Of a stretch of 64,000 bases of DNA, positions 28,801 to 36,940 are shown piece after piece (positions within the stretch are counted from its first letter, which is position 1; each line of letters starts with the position of its first letter). The notes beneath the pieces are model-generated. The model saw nothing but the letters and a program-made list of their open reading frames with translations. It was not told the DNA's origin and did no database searches. This DNA is from Skermanella stibiiresistens SB22. GTDB lineage: Bacteria; Pseudomonadota; Alphaproteobacteria; Azospirillales; Azospirillaceae. The DNA lies in contig NZ_AVFL01000018.1 in the NCBI RefSeq assembly GCF_000576635.1, positions 81,535 through 145,534 on the forward strand. The letters are read 5' to 3'. The translations under genes were made by a program, and so were the position numbers.

Positions 28801-29582
28801 AGCCACCCGCCACGACCGAGACCACCATCCTGGTGGTCGAGGACGACCCGATCAGCCGACGTATCCTGGCCGGCCTCCTGAAAGGGGAAGGACGGCGAAT
28901 CGACGTGGCGGTCAACGGGTTGGAGGCCGTGAAGGCCATGCGCCGCCAGCCCTATGACGCCGTCCTGATGGACATCCAGATGCCGGAGATGGACGGTTTC
29001 GAGGCCGCCCGGGAGATCCGCGCCCTGCCCGCCCCGGCCGGATCGGTACCCATCATCGCCATGACGGCGGACGCGGATCTCCTCCAGGGAGAGGAATGGC
29101 GAACCTGCGGCATGATCGATTTCGTCACCAAGCCGATCAACCGGGATCTCGTCAACGAGAAGCTCGATCATTGGACGGCACCCGCCCTCGCCGCCGACAA
29201 TACCCGTGCCGCCGCGGCGACCGCCCCGGTCGAACCCCTGATCGACACGGAAAGGTTGGCGGAATTGGCCGACGCGATGGGGTGGGACACGGTCGCGGAT
29301 CTGATCGACCTGTTCGTCGAGGCGGGGCGCGACGCGGCGGCCGGCATCCGCCGGGCCTTGGCCGGGAACGACCTCGTCACCGCCGGCAAGGAGGCGCACA
29401 CGTTGAAGGGATCATCGAGCAATGTCGGCGCGGTCGGCGTGGAGGCGGTGGCCCACCACATGCTCGACGCCTGCCACGCCGGCGATACCGCGACCGCCAA
29501 GGATCTGGTCGATCGGATCGACGCCGCGTTGGCGGCAGCCGAGCGGCCACTTCGCCAAGCCGCGGCCCTGGGCGTCGACTGA
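25845..29582 (+). CDS. Soluble hybrid histidine kinase: PAS x3, HisKA, HATPase, three receivers, HPt
   Basis: 1245 residues without membrane segments. Order: N-terminal coiled coil; PAS domains at ~70-190, ~200-315 and ~320-440; HisKA with [10 protein letters not shown] at ~462; HATPase with [11 protein letters not shown] and GGTGLGL; receivers with phospho-Asp at ~755 ([11 protein letters not shown]), ~894 and ~1041 (both [10 protein letters not shown]); and a C-terminal HPt with [12 protein letters not shown] at ~1184. All phospho-acceptor residues are kept, so a full multistep relay is possible. The ATG at 25845 overlaps the FIST gene stop, suggesting that FIST supplies the ligand input. 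The final output regulator is not adjacent. Confidence 0.95.
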   Translation: MSLHRLLERQLKRAARGRSDGQPDMAALLEMVDAAYTEADQERARIERSTLLMEEELEAVNLRIRTEGAVVARTILDNVGEGIVTANDRGVIESVNRAIETMFGYSEEELRGRNLSMLMALADAAPHDGHLAGYRGSAGSRIIGRQREVVALRRSGEIFPIELAVAEITLEEGRKFIGVIRDITLRKNAEREIRESERSFRHFAAAASDWFWEMGADLRFSRFLGNFEAVLGPAAELSVGRTLPEVMAETSDGDLREHRPFRGLTGSFQDITGAMRTISINGTPLFDDEGGFAGYRGTATDITASVEAERRVTQAEAKLAAAIASISEGLVLFDADDRLVLCNQEYRRMFASIEGILVPGTRFADALAAAATRSYCTAGSAAEAEWLRSRMEAHRRADGSPFLHHMASGVSIESTERRTPDGGTVGIYVDVTERRRVARELLDAKEKAEAADHAKSEFLAAMSHEIRTPMNGVIGMTGLLLDTALTGDQRYYAETIRESGEALLAIINDILDFSKIEAGHLELEETELSILDEAEAVVELLAPRALSKAIEIVSFVPPSLHKLVRGDPGRLRQILLNLVGNAVKFTAKGVVSLQVIDLAARDGGDGGVRFVVDDTGIGIPPEAMGRLFRHFSQVDSTTSRRYGGTGLGLVISKRLVDLMGGTIGVESTPGRGSTFWFEIPMPRTGLEPAAKQADWSVLAGRQVLIVDDTAVNRDIMARQLAPWGVETRTAVSAAEGLMTLRQASRSGTPFDAVLLDHNMPEMSGIDLLAILRADPKLRDLKIILCSSSGIGGLKDELVGVEVDAFLHKPLRHTTLLTRLAELLGGAVPDGQDQRSAPAEAAVPARRLRILVAEDNQVNQQVATGLITKLGHRVDIAANGREAVEAICNLPYDLVFMDIQMPEMDGFEATAAIRRLNGGRAEVPIIAMTANAMEGDPQKCLAAGMDDYIAKPVDRRKLANALGYWANRRGGDVAAPEVVPVEPVPVEPPATTETTILVVEDDPISRRILAGLLKGEGRRIDVAVNGLEAVKAMRRQPYDAVLMDIQMPEMDGFEAAREIRALPAPAGSVPIIAMTADADLLQGEEWRTCGMIDFVTKPINRDLVNEKLDHWTAPALAADNTRAAAATAPVEPLIDTERLAELADAMGWDTVADLIDLFVEAGRDAAAGIRRALAGNDLVTAGKEAHTLKGSSSNVGAVGVEAVAHHMLDACHAGDTATAKDLVDRIDAALAAAERPLRQAAALGVD

Positions 29583-29677
29583 GAAGCGATAACGGACGCA
29601 ACCACACCGCTTGACTTGGCGCCGTATTGGACCAGCCTTGCTGTTTCACGATCGCCAACGAGAACGGAGCCTGAACC

Positions 29678-30721
29678 ATGATCGGACCGGCAGGACGCGC
29701 GGCCTATGCCGTCAGCCAGACCGCCCGCATCTCGTGGTTCTTTGGGCAGTATGTCCTGGCGGCACGGCTGAACGGCCGCGTCGTCGCGGAGGACCAGCGG
29801 CCCAAGGACCTGAGGACTCCCAGCCGAGCGGCCCTATTGGCGGACCTGCGGGCGCTGATGCGCCAGGACTTCGCCAACATCGACGCCGGGTACTATCGCA
29901 TGCCGCACGACATGGTGGAGCCGCCGGGCAAGGTGCTGCGCGACGCCGTGCGCTTCTTCCGGGACCTGCCGGAGGTGCGGCGGCGGCGGGCCGGCCGGAT
30001 CAACGCGGAGGTGTTCGAGGAGCGCCGGGCCGAAGGCTCCAAGCTGCCACGCTACTATCTCCAGAACTTCCACTATCAGACCGACGGCTATCTCAGCGAT
30101 CATTCGGCGGAACTCTACGACCATCAGGTCGAGGTGCTGTTCGGCGGTGGCGCCGACGCGATGCGGCGGCAGGCGCTGGTGCCCTTGCACCGGCATTTCC
30201 GCGATTGCAAGGTGGCGGAGAGCAGGCTGCTCGACGTGGCGTGCGGCACGGGCCGGTTCCTGACCTTCGTCAAGGACAACTATCCCCGGCTCGACGTCAC
30301 CGCGCTGGATCTCAGCCCCAACTACCTCAATCAGGCCCGCCGGCTGCTGGAGCCCTGGTCACGCACCCGTTTCGTCCAGGCGGCGGCGGAGGCCATCCCC
30401 GCGGCCGATGCCAGCTTCGACGCCGTCACCTGCGTGTACCTTTTCCACGAGTTGCCCCGCAAGGTGCGCGCCGCCGCCGCGGCGGAGATGGCGCGGGTGC
30501 TGAAGCCGGGCGGCATCCTGGTCTTCGTCGAGACCCTTCAGAAGGGCGACCGGGCCGGTTATGACGGTTTGCTGGACCTGTTCCCGTTGGCCTTCCACGA
30601 GCCCTATTACGACGACTACATCCGTCAGGACCTGGGCGGATTGTTCTCGGAAGCGGGATTGGAGATCACCGAGACGACCCTGGCCTTCATGTCCAAGGTG
30701 GTGGTGTTGCGGAAATCTTGA
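29678..30721 (+). CDS. Class I SAM-dependent methyltransferase
   Basis: 347 residues. A helical N-terminal region (~1-180) precedes a Rossmann methyltransferase domain. SAM motif I is LLDVACGTGRFL (~188-199). The acidic end of strand 2 is TALDLSPNYLNQA, motif II is AVTCVYLFHELP, and the post-motif is EMARVLKPGGILVFVET. The large N-terminal extension and C-terminal FMSKVVVLRKS fit a family seen in alphaproteobacteria and cyanobacteria whose substrate is unknown. ATG 29678 starts MIGPAGRAAYAVSQTAR. Confidence 0.88.
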   Translation: MIGPAGRAAYAVSQTARISWFFGQYVLAARLNGRVVAEDQRPKDLRTPSRAALLADLRALMRQDFANIDAGYYRMPHDMVEPPGKVLRDAVRFFRDLPEVRRRRAGRINAEVFEERRAEGSKLPRYYLQNFHYQTDGYLSDHSAELYDHQVEVLFGGGADAMRRQALVPLHRHFRDCKVAESRLLDVACGTGRFLTFVKDNYPRLDVTALDLSPNYLNQARRLLEPWSRTRFVQAAAEAIPAADASFDAVTCVYLFHELPRKVRAAAAAEMARVLKPGGILVFVETLQKGDRAGYDGLLDLFPLAFHEPYYDDYIRQDLGGLFSEAGLEITETTLAFMSKVVVLRKS

Positions 30722-30788
30722 ATGGGGAGGCGGCGGAACGTCGAATGCGGGCTTCCGCTACTGTCTCTTGTATCGCGATGGCACCAGA

Positions 30789-30806
30789 CCTATGACAGGT
30801 TATAGG
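30789..30806 (+). promoter_or_regulatory. Imperfect palindrome before mazE (possible operator)
   Basis: CCTATGA-CAGG-TTATAGG is a near-perfect palindrome whose right end runs into the GGAGG ribosome site of the antitoxin gene. MazE antitoxins normally repress their own operon, so this is a candidate operator or a structure that controls translation. Not more than suggestive. Confidence 0.4.
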
Positions 30807-30816
30807 AGGTGCTCCC

Positions 30817-31035
30817 ATGGCAACGCCTGACAACATCCGTCGGAATGTACAGAATTACCGAACCCGCTTGCGGGAAAAGGGACTGCGCCCCAGAACGGTT
30901 TGGGTACCAGACACACGCTCTCCCGAATTCGCCGAGCGGGTCAGGCGTGACTCACTGGCCGTGAGCCACAATCCTTCGGAACTCGATGCCCTGGAATGGA
31001 TAGAGGGTGCGATGGATGAAGGGGATGATGCGTGA
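30817..31035 (+). CDS. Antitoxin, MazE-like (DUF3018 type)
   Basis: 72 residues. The N-terminal half (NVQNYRTRLREKGLRPRTVW) is basic and matches the DUF3018 MazE-like antitoxin family; the C-terminus (IEGAMDEGDDA) is acidic, as expected for the toxin-wrapping tail. A strong GGAGG site precedes ATG 30817. The stop overlaps the GTG start of the toxin gene by 4 bp (GTGA), so the pair is translationally coupled. Confidence 0.9.
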   Translation: MATPDNIRRNVQNYRTRLREKGLRPRTVWVPDTRSPEFAERVRRDSLAVSHNPSELDALEWIEGAMDEGDDA

Positions 31036-31361
31036 GGCGTGGCGATATCGTGCTGGTCGCCGCCAAGGGGGACTATGGAAAGGTTAGGCCAAACGTCGTC
31101 GTCCAGTCCGAATTGCTCAATCCGACGCACGGGAGCGTGCTGGTTTGCCTCATCGAATCGAGCTTTCTGACAGGCGGGAGCAACTTCCGCATCCCAGTAG
31201 CGCCAACGGCGGGCAATGGTCTCGACCGCCCTTCCGAGGTGATGGTCGACAAGGTCGCGGCGATCCGGGCCGACCGCATCCGCCTCGTAGTAGGGTGCCT
31301 TGATGGCGACACGATGGCATCGATCGATCGGGCGCTCCTAATCGTGTTGGGCTTAGCCTGA
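31032..31361 (+). CDS. MazF/PemK family endoribonuclease toxin
   Basis: 109 residues with the MazF fold: RGDIVLVAAKGDYGKVRPNV at the start (conserved R in KxRP), the strand SVLVCLIESSF, PTAGNGLDRPSEVMVDKVAA (S/T-x-V-M-x-D) and the C-terminal DRIRLVVGCLDGDTMASIDR. It cleaves RNA at short motifs that cannot be predicted here. GTG start, overlapping the antitoxin. Likely chromosomal type II toxin-antitoxin pair. Confidence 0.92.
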   Translation: MRRGDIVLVAAKGDYGKVRPNVVVQSELLNPTHGSVLVCLIESSFLTGGSNFRIPVAPTAGNGLDRPSEVMVDKVAAIRADRIRLVVGCLDGDTMASIDRALLIVLGLA

Positions 31362-31602
31362 CAGCACCCTACCTGAACAACAGCTGGAAAGGTGGCACGG
31401 CAGAAGATGTGAGCGTAAGGAGACCACCCGCTGCCACAAAGAATCTCAAGTGCAAAGCTCCACCGCTTCAATTATGACAGTTTTATTAAAGTAATATTAC
31501 ATATTGTTTGTGATACGGCTGTCCTCTATAAAGTTCGTCAATCATTTCAGTTTCATGACACTATCCGGATCGGTAAACAGGTCCGGCTGAGAGACGCGAA
31601 GA

Positions 31603-33183
31603 ATGGCAAGCCAGGAGATCGAGCTGAAGCTGCGGGTCGACCCACAGCATCTGCCCCGTTTTCGGAATTCCCCGGCTTTCGCCGGATCAGGCCGCTCGGC
31701 CGCGAAGAACCTCGAAAGCACCTATTACGACACCGATGATTTCCGGTTGCGGGATCGGGAGGTGACGCTTCGGGTCCGCAAGCAGGGCCGTGAGCATGTC
31801 CAGACCATCAAGGCGGGCAACGAGCATTCCGGCGGCGTCTTCAGCCGAGGCGAGTGGGAATGCAAGATCGCCGGCGCCGAGCCCGACTTGTCGGCCGTGA
31901 CCGACGAGGAGGCGCTTCGCCTGCTGGGTCCCATCACCCAGGCGGAACTGAAGCCGGTCTTCACCAGCCATATCAAGCGGCATGTCCGGGTGCTGAACGG
32001 CGCCGCCGGGCACGGTCCCGACACGATCATCGAAGCCGCCATCGACCAGGGCGAGATCCGAACCGCGGGTGGCGAGGTGGTGCCGGTGGCGGAACTGGAA
32101 CTCGAGTTGAAGGCGGGAGATCCCCAGGCGCTGTTCGACTTGGCGCTGGAGCTCTCCGGCATCGCTCCCGTGCGGATCGAGACCCGCAGCAAGTCGGAGC
32201 GTGGCTACGCGCTGGTCGCTGGTCAAACGGAATCCGCCGTCAAGGCCGAGAAGCTGACGCTGACACCGGAGCACACCGCCGAACAAGCTCTGGCCTCGAT
32301 CATGCGCAACTGCCTGACGCATGTGGTGCTGAACGAGGCCTCCGCGATCAAGGGCGAGGACCCCGAAGGCGTCCATCAAATGCGGGTGGCGCTGCGCCGC
32401 CTGCGCTCGGCCCTGGCCCTGTTCCGCAAGCTGGTTCCGCCCGCCCAATACGACTGGCTGGCCGGCGAGGTCAAATGGCTGGCGAGCGAGCTGGGCAACG
32501 CCCGCGATCTGGATGTCTTCCTGGCCGACCTGCTGGCCCCGGTCGAAGGCGCGCTGGACCGCGACCGCGAAGCCGGCGGCCCGCTAACCGCCCTGCGCGA
32601 GGCCGCCTTGGCGAGCCGGGAGCGCGCCTATGGCAGGGCGCGCGACGCCATATTGTCCGACCGCTACACCACCCTGCTGCTGAAGCTGGGCGCGTGGCTG
32701 GAGTCGCGCTCGTGGCGGCAGCAACCGCTGTCGGAGGAGGCGGCCAAGCTGTTCGATCCCGTCACCGATCTGGCCGACGGGCTGCTCGCCAAGCGACACA
32801 AGCAGGCGCGCCGCCGAGGCGCCCACTTCGCCAAGCTCCGCTCCGAGCAGCGGCACGAGCTTCGGATCTCGCTGAAGAAACTGCGCTACGCGGTGGAGTT
32901 CTTCCGCTCGCTCTACGGCGACAAGGCGACGGTCAAGTACCTGCGCCGGCTGTCGGCCTTGCAGGACGATCTGGGCCACTTGAACGACGTCGCCACCGCC
33001 GAGACGCTGATGGGCAGGCTGGCCGACGAGCGGATGGGCGAGAACGCCGGGGACAAGCCTGGCCTGTGGCGCATCGGCGGCGGCATGGTGATCGGCTGGC
33101 ACGCCCGCGGTGTCACCCAGATCGAGCCCCAACTGGTCCAGGATTGGGAAAACTTCGCCGACGCCACGCCTTTCTGGTCGTAG
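31603..33183 (+). CDS. CYTH and CHAD domain protein (inorganic triphosphatase-like)
   Basis: 526 residues. The CYTH domain (~1-205) has the diagnostic ExExK at residues 5-9 (EIELK) and acidic/basic tunnel residues in STYYDTDDFRLRDREVTLRV. The CHAD domain (~220-500) carries conserved histidines in helices (HQMRVALRRLRSALALFRKL; ELRISLKKLRYAVEFF). CYTH enzymes hydrolyse triphosphate and CHAD binds polyphosphate. ATG 31603 starts MASQEIELKLRV. The 241-bp upstream region is AT-rich and has a weak Pho-box-like sequence. Confidence 0.93.
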   Translation: MASQEIELKLRVDPQHLPRFRNSPAFAGSGRSAAKNLESTYYDTDDFRLRDREVTLRVRKQGREHVQTIKAGNEHSGGVFSRGEWECKIAGAEPDLSAVTDEEALRLLGPITQAELKPVFTSHIKRHVRVLNGAAGHGPDTIIEAAIDQGEIRTAGGEVVPVAELELELKAGDPQALFDLALELSGIAPVRIETRSKSERGYALVAGQTESAVKAEKLTLTPEHTAEQALASIMRNCLTHVVLNEASAIKGEDPEGVHQMRVALRRLRSALALFRKLVPPAQYDWLAGEVKWLASELGNARDLDVFLADLLAPVEGALDRDREAGGPLTALREAALASRERAYGRARDAILSDRYTTLLLKLGAWLESRSWRQQPLSEEAAKLFDPVTDLADGLLAKRHKQARRRGAHFAKLRSEQRHELRISLKKLRYAVEFFRSLYGDKATVKYLRRLSALQDDLGHLNDVATAETLMGRLADERMGENAGDKPGLWRIGGGMVIGWHARGVTQIEPQLVQDWENFADATPFWS

Positions 33184-33216
33184 CTCCCAACCGGGTGGGA
33201 TAGGATCGCGGCCATC

Positions 33217-33843
33217 ATGTTCACAGTCCTCGTCGCCAATATCAAAGGTGGTTGCGGCAAGACCACGATCGCAACCCACTTGGCGGCCGCCTTCGCGACC
33301 TCCGGGCATCACACCCTTTTGGCCGATGTGGACCGCCAGAAATCCAGCCTCGGCTGGATCGAGCGGCGGCCCACCGACGCGGCGTCCCTGACCGGGCTGG
33401 ACTGGACCAAGGAACTCGCCAGCCCTCCCAAGGGTCCAGGCAGGTTGGTGATCGACGCGCCGGCGGCGCTCAAGACCAAGCAGATCGAGGAACTGGTCAA
33501 GCTCGCCGACGTGATCGTGCTGCCGGTGCTGCCCAGCGCCTTCGACGAGCAGGCGACCCGCCGCTTCCTCGACAAGCTGGAGGAGCTGAAGCCGATCGCC
33601 AAGAACAAGAAGGACGTCCTGGTTATCGGCAACCGGCTGCGGGCGCGGACAAAATCGGCCGATCGGCTGGACGAGTTCCTGGAGGGCATCGGCCACAAGG
33701 TCGTGACCCGCATCCGCGATACCCAGCTCTATCCCGATACCGCCGCGACCGGGCTCAGCCTGTTCGACTTGAAGGGCAAGCGCATCGGCGAGTTTCGGGC
33801 GGACTGGGACCCGTTGCTCAGCTTCATGGCGGCGGCGGACTGA
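33217..33843 (+). CDS. ParA-family ATPase (MinD/ParA-like)
   Basis: 208 residues. Deviant Walker A KGGCGKTT at residues 10-17, switch I region ADVDRQKSSLGWIERRP, and Walker B/switch II LVIDAPAALKTK. There is no ParB or parS nearby, so chromosome segregation is unlikely. Short orphan ParA proteins often position protein clusters or surface machinery. It lies 33 bp after the CYTH-CHAD gene, whose stop precedes it on the same strand. Notable because some CHAD proteins associate with polyphosphate granules; a joint role is only an inference. Confidence 0.9.
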   Translation: MFTVLVANIKGGCGKTTIATHLAAAFATSGHHTLLADVDRQKSSLGWIERRPTDAASLTGLDWTKELASPPKGPGRLVIDAPAALKTKQIEELVKLADVIVLPVLPSAFDEQATRRFLDKLEELKPIAKNKKDVLVIGNRLRARTKSADRLDEFLEGIGHKVVTRIRDTQLYPDTAATGLSLFDLKGKRIGEFRADWDPLLSFMAAAD

Positions 33844-33852
33844 CCAGAGCCC

Positions 33853-34287
33853 TCAAGGTTCGGCGTAGCCGATGGCCCGGACCGTGAGTTGGCCGGAACC
33901 GGGATCGCGGGTGAAGAACAGGCCGCCGCGCCGATCCGAGCGGCTTGGCAGGTAGTCCAGCCTCAGCTCGCTTTCCTCCGCTCCGGACCCATCCCCGCCG
34001 GATCCATTCCCACCGGCCAGGCGGCCCCGGATCAGCAGTTCCGCCGCCGCCTCGCCACCGGCGTTGTAGGCCCTGACCATGACCAGCCAGCCGTCGCGTT
34101 GGCGGATGACGCGCTCGACCTCGACATGGATCTCGGGCGGCCGATCACCCTGAGTGGTGCCGGACCACGCGAGGAACGCGACCGCAGCCGCCACCAGCAG
34201 AAGCCCCACCCCACCCAGCAGCCATTCCAGCACGGGGGTATGGAGCTTTTCCCTCGCGCCAGCGGCGTCGTGTTCAGCGTCGCTCAT
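33853..34287 (-). CDS. TIGR02588 family protein
   Basis: 144 residues: one N-terminal membrane helix (LEWLLGGVGLLLVAAAVAFLAW), then an extracytoplasmic beta-rich domain (PEIHVEVERVIRQRDGWLVM; YNAGGEAAAELLIRGRL; VRAIGYAEP). It matches the small TIGR02588 family, always found next to TIGR02587. The start overlaps the stop of the TIGR02587 gene by 4 bp (ATGA). The biochemical role of the pair is unknown. Confidence 0.88.
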   Translation of the reverse strand: MSDAEHDAAGAREKLHTPVLEWLLGGVGLLLVAAAVAFLAWSGTTQGDRPPEIHVEVERVIRQRDGWLVMVRAYNAGGEAAAELLIRGRLAGGNGSGGDGSGAEESELRLDYLPSRSDRRGGLFFTRDPGSGQLTVRAIGYAEP

Positions 34288-35144
34288 AGGATCAACCGGG
34301 CGGAGGCGGCGCCGATCGCGGCGGGAAAACCCAGCACCAGCGTCATCTTGACCAGCTCGAGCGGGCCGAGGCCATCGGTGCGGCCGAACGTCCACAACAC
34401 ATAGAGGCTGATCACCAGCGACAGCGCATAGGCCACGATGGTCAGCCGAAGGAACTCGCCCCCCGGTGATACGCCGCCGCGCGGTTCCGCCGTCCCCCGG
34501 AACCCGACGGCGTAGACGAAGCCGTGCATCACCAGCAGCGATCCGGCGATCAACGCGATCGCGTGCCAATCCGTCATCATCAGGGCGATCAGCACGATCT
34601 CGTCGGTCGGCGCGACGTTGAAAGCCATGAACATGGCCCCGACGCCCGCCAGGAACAGTTCGCCGCCATAGGTGTCGCGCCGGCTCTCCTCCTCCCCGTC
34701 CTCGTCACGCTGGCCGAGCTGGCTACGCGCCAGCATCGCGCCGATGGCTCCGGGGATCGCCTGAAGCACGATCTTGCCGGCGATCTCGTCGTATGAATTG
34801 CCGGTCTGGATGACCGCCAGCAGCGACAGGACCGCGGCGGAGGCGACGAACCCGACCGCCAGCGCCCCGAAGGCGTCCAGAACGAAATCCTTGGGACCCG
34901 CCCCCCGCTCGAACCCGGCGTAATAGGCCAGGACCGACAGCAGCGGGATGGTCAACAGCAGGAACAGCAACAGGCGCGGACGCGGCATGTAAAAGCCCAG
35001 CCACCACATCTCCATCGTCATCATCAAGGGCAGGGAAAAGATGATGGCGCCCCCGAAGGCGCGCCCGGTGGCGACCGCGAAGTCGCGGTTCGCCTTCCAC
35101 TCCATCGAGGGCCATCCCGTCGCGGGATGGGTGCGTCCGGTCAT
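34284..35144 (-). CDS. TIGR02587 family integral membrane protein
   Basis: 286 residues with about seven membrane segments (GRAFGGAIIFSLPLMMTMEM near the N-terminus; YGGELFLAGVGAMFMAFNVA; APTDEIVLIALMMT). This is the TIGR02587 family. ATG 35144 has a good GAGGGGAAAG site. It overlaps the TIGR02588 gene, so the two are a coupled pair. No transport or enzyme function has been assigned to the family to my knowledge. Confidence 0.88.
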   Translation of the reverse strand: MTGRTHPATGWPSMEWKANRDFAVATGRAFGGAIIFSLPLMMTMEMWWLGFYMPRPRLLLFLLLTIPLLSVLAYYAGFERGAGPKDFVLDAFGALAVGFVASAAVLSLLAVIQTGNSYDEIAGKIVLQAIPGAIGAMLARSQLGQRDEDGEEESRRDTYGGELFLAGVGAMFMAFNVAPTDEIVLIALMMTDWHAIALIAGSLLVMHGFVYAVGFRGTAEPRGGVSPGGEFLRLTIVAYALSLVISLYVLWTFGRTDGLGPLELVKMTLVLGFPAAIGAASARLIL

Positions 35145-35570
35145 CTTTCCCCTCGGCGAAGTTCCCCTGGGGAGGTGAAGGCCCCATCACCGCCGGCGTT
35201 GCCGAAATACGAAAGAGGTAGCCCAGATTCATGGAGCGGGTGTCAACGAACTCGATTCCGGCCAACGTCTTGGACCGCGGCAAGACCGCCCTCATACCGA
35301 CTACAAGCGCATTCAATTAGCCTTCAAAGAAAAAGTAATAGCGATCACTAGAATGGAGACAATGATCGTTTGGCAATCCTGAAGCTCTTTGAGGCTTCAG
35401 AATGGAAATGAACATTACTTCATCGAAATTCACAATTTCCAGGCTTAAATATACGCGTTTTTTATTTGATTTAACTTCTTCTTTATACGAAATTGACCGC
35501 ACCCACACACAAGCACTCGACACGAGCAACTGTGTGACTGGAGGCACCCCGAAATGAAGGAACATCTAAC
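35145..35570. other. 426-bp AT-rich interval before the PixA-like gene
   Basis: From about 35300 to 35530 the base composition is sharply AT-rich (for example TTTTTTATTTGATTTAAC near 35458), unlike the GC-rich genome around it. It includes an inverted repeat CTGAAGC...GCTTCAG (35379-35400). There is no convincing gene. It probably holds the promoter of the PixA-like gene and marks acquired DNA. Confidence 0.6.
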
Positions 35571-36149
35571 GTGAGCACGATCAACATCGTCATCGTATTC
35601 GACACGCAGTCGATCATCGGAGCCTACGGATCCCCCAGTCAAACCTCCAGCTCTCCGACGCCGATCGGCCACCAATACACCTACATGGTCACGCAGCCGG
35701 GCTATGTCGTTCCGGCGACGTCATCGACGCCGACGACGCAGGCGACGGGCAATCTGAACATCCTGGCGGATACGGGCGACATCATTCAGTGGACCGCTTG
35801 CGCGCTTTCCGGCGACTTGCAGACCTATGTCATCCCTTACGCCATCTCCCCCTTCTCGAGCACGGGTTCGCCTAATCCGACGGTCGTCACGAGCACTCCG
35901 GTTCCGCTGTTGATCACCGAGTCCTCCCCCTATCCCGTCCTGCCGTTCCCCTCCTCCGGCAATCCGAGCTGTAAACTCCAGACCCTGCAGAATTACCTTC
36001 TGCAGGCCACGGTCTCGAATTACGGCACGGAGACTTACGGCATCTCCTTCATGATCCTGCAGCAGCAGCAGGGCGGCACCATCACCACGCTCGGTTATTA
36101 CAACTGGGATCCGACCATCACCGTCACACAGCCGACGATCGGCTCATAA
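35571..36149 (+). CDS. PixA/AidA-family inclusion body protein
   Basis: 192 residues. The start (STINIVIVFDTQSIIGAY), the block GHQYTYMVTQPGYVV, the GNLNILADTGDIIQWTACAL segment with LSGDLQTYVIPY, and the C-terminal GISFMILQ match the AidA/PixA family. PixA forms crystalline cytoplasmic inclusions in Xenorhabdus and AidA is quorum-controlled in Ralstonia and Burkholderia. It starts at GTG 35571 with GAAGGA upstream. There is no signal peptide. It is rich in Thr/Ser/Pro, with lower GC than its neighbours. Flanking AT-rich DNA suggests horizontal transfer. Confidence 0.82.
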   Translation: MSTINIVIVFDTQSIIGAYGSPSQTSSSPTPIGHQYTYMVTQPGYVVPATSSTPTTQATGNLNILADTGDIIQWTACALSGDLQTYVIPYAISPFSSTGSPNPTVVTSTPVPLLITESSPYPVLPFPSSGNPSCKLQTLQNYLLQATVSNYGTETYGISFMILQQQQGGTITTLGYYNWDPTITVTQPTIGS

Positions 36150-36175
36150 CGTCCCATCATCGATACGGGCGTGGA

Positions 36176-36231
36176 CTCTGGCGTCTCCCGACGGTGCTGT
36201 ATTTCCAGTATCGGGTCTGGAGACGCCAGAG
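36176..36231 (+). terminator. Long hairpin after the PixA-like gene
   Basis: A perfect 13-bp stem (CTCTGGCGTCTCC at 36176-36188 with GGAGACGCCAGAG at 36219-36231) with a 30-nt loop. It starts 27 bp after the stop. The T-tract is weak (CTTGACGTTT), so it may stabilise the mRNA or terminate with Rho. Confidence 0.55.
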
Positions 36232-36303
36232 CTTGACGTTTCAGGCTTTTCTCACCATCCGCGCGCCTCGGACGGATCGTCCAAAGCGCCTGATCCAACA
36301 TTT

Positions 36304-36318
36304 CTGGACACGTTCCAG
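36304..36318 (+). promoter_or_regulatory. CTGGA-N5-TCCAG palindrome, copy 1 (candidate enhancer site)
   Basis: CTGGACACGTTCCAG lies 111 bp upstream of the sigma-54 promoter at 36415. The same palindrome recurs at the same distance before the second Gly/Ser-rich gene, within a conserved stretch ending GCAAACTCGACGG. Position and symmetry fit a binding site of an enhancer-binding protein. The activator is unknown. Confidence 0.6.
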
Positions 36319-36414
36319 CAAACTCGACGGAAAAGACCTCATGGTCGGTGGGCTCATAGGGGTTGGTTCGCGGTGAAGCCGGCATTCCAGCGGCGCCATC
36401 ACCCTTTTGGATGG

Positions 36415-36430
36415 TGGCACATCCCTTGCT
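36415..36430 (+). promoter_or_regulatory. Sigma-54 promoter of first Gly/Ser-rich gene
   Basis: TGGCACATCCCTTGCT matches the RpoN consensus TGGCAC-N5-TTGCW with GG and GC exactly 10 bp apart. The predicted transcript starts near 36440, leaving a leader of about 65 nt before ATG 36506. Confidence 0.85.
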
Positions 36431-36505
36431 AAGAGGTAATCCATCGGCGCACGGCGACGATGCCGACGGCGAAAATCAACAGACCTTCGATCAGTGGAGA
36501 ACATC

Positions 36506-36763
36506 ATGAGCAGCAATCTCGGCGTTGAGCAAAGCGGCAAGTCCGGCGGCGATGCCCTGGGTCACTCCACCTCGGGCTCGGCCAGCCTCGGTGGCGCCGG
36601 TTTGGGTTCGGCCTCCGCTTTCGGCGGCTACGGCGCCGGTTCGGCCGCTGGCACCGCCTCGGGCTTCGGCGGCGCGTCGGACTCGTCCTCGAGCGCCGCT
36701 GGCGCCCTCGGTGGCGACATCAGCGACAACACCTCGATCGGCTCGATCACCATCAACTCCTGA
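36506..36763 (+). CDS. Gly/Ser-rich 85-residue protein A (paralogue of B)
   Basis: 85 residues, about half Gly, Ala and Ser. It begins MSSNLGVEQSGKSGGDALGH and ends with the charged/polar block ALGGDISDNTSIGSITINS; the middle is repetitive (GGAGLGSASAFGGYGAGSAA). No signal peptide, membrane helix or known domain. ATG 36506 has TGGAG upstream; an in-frame GTG at 36494 is less likely. It is 85% identical (72/85) to protein B, and the promoter regions are duplicated too. A sigma-54 promoter precedes it and a hairpin follows. Function unknown; structural, secreted or peptide-precursor roles are all possible. Confidence 0.85.
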   Translation: MSSNLGVEQSGKSGGDALGHSTSGSASLGGAGLGSASAFGGYGAGSAAGTASGFGGASDSSSSAAGALGGDISDNTSIGSITINS

Positions 36764-36769
36764 GGCCGC

Positions 36770-36788
36770 GCCGGGCCGCTGGCCCGGC
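36770..36788 (+). other. GC-rich hairpin after protein A gene
   Basis: GCCGGGCC-GCT-GGCCCGGC, a perfect 8-bp stem with a 3-nt loop starting 7 bp after the stop. It has no T-tract and probably protects the 3' end. Confidence 0.55.
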
Positions 36789-36821
36789 ACCACCAGGATC
36801 AGGTTGGCGTGACAAGCTGAT

Positions 36822-36868
36822 GTCGAAGCCGGAGCGTGCCCAGGGGTGCGCTCCGGCTTCGACCGTTT
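36822..36868 (+). terminator. Terminator between the two Gly/Ser-rich genes
   Basis: A 15-bp perfect stem (GTCGAAGCCGGAGCG and its complement, 36822-36863) with a 12-nt loop, followed by CGTTTT. It should separate the two cassettes into independent transcripts. Confidence 0.8.
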
Positions 36869-36940
36869 TGGACTTGGGGCATGCCAAGCCGATCGCGAGC
36901 CCCCGTCCATCATCTCTCTGCAAGGGTTAGTCCAAATTTT

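Noticed and set aside
25761..29399. 1212-codon open frame on the minus strand
   Set aside because: It is a high-GC shadow of the hybrid kinase gene. The plus-strand frame has continuous domain matches and normal codon bias; the minus frame has none. The same applies to the long antisense frames over actP, mscS and pgk.
35371..35386. Possible sigma-54 promoter of the PixA-like gene
   Set aside because: TGGCAATCCTGAAGCT has GG-N10-GC spacing but poor match at the -12 element (GAAGC), no CTGGA-N5-TCCAG upstream, and part of it belongs to an inverted repeat. Too weak to list.
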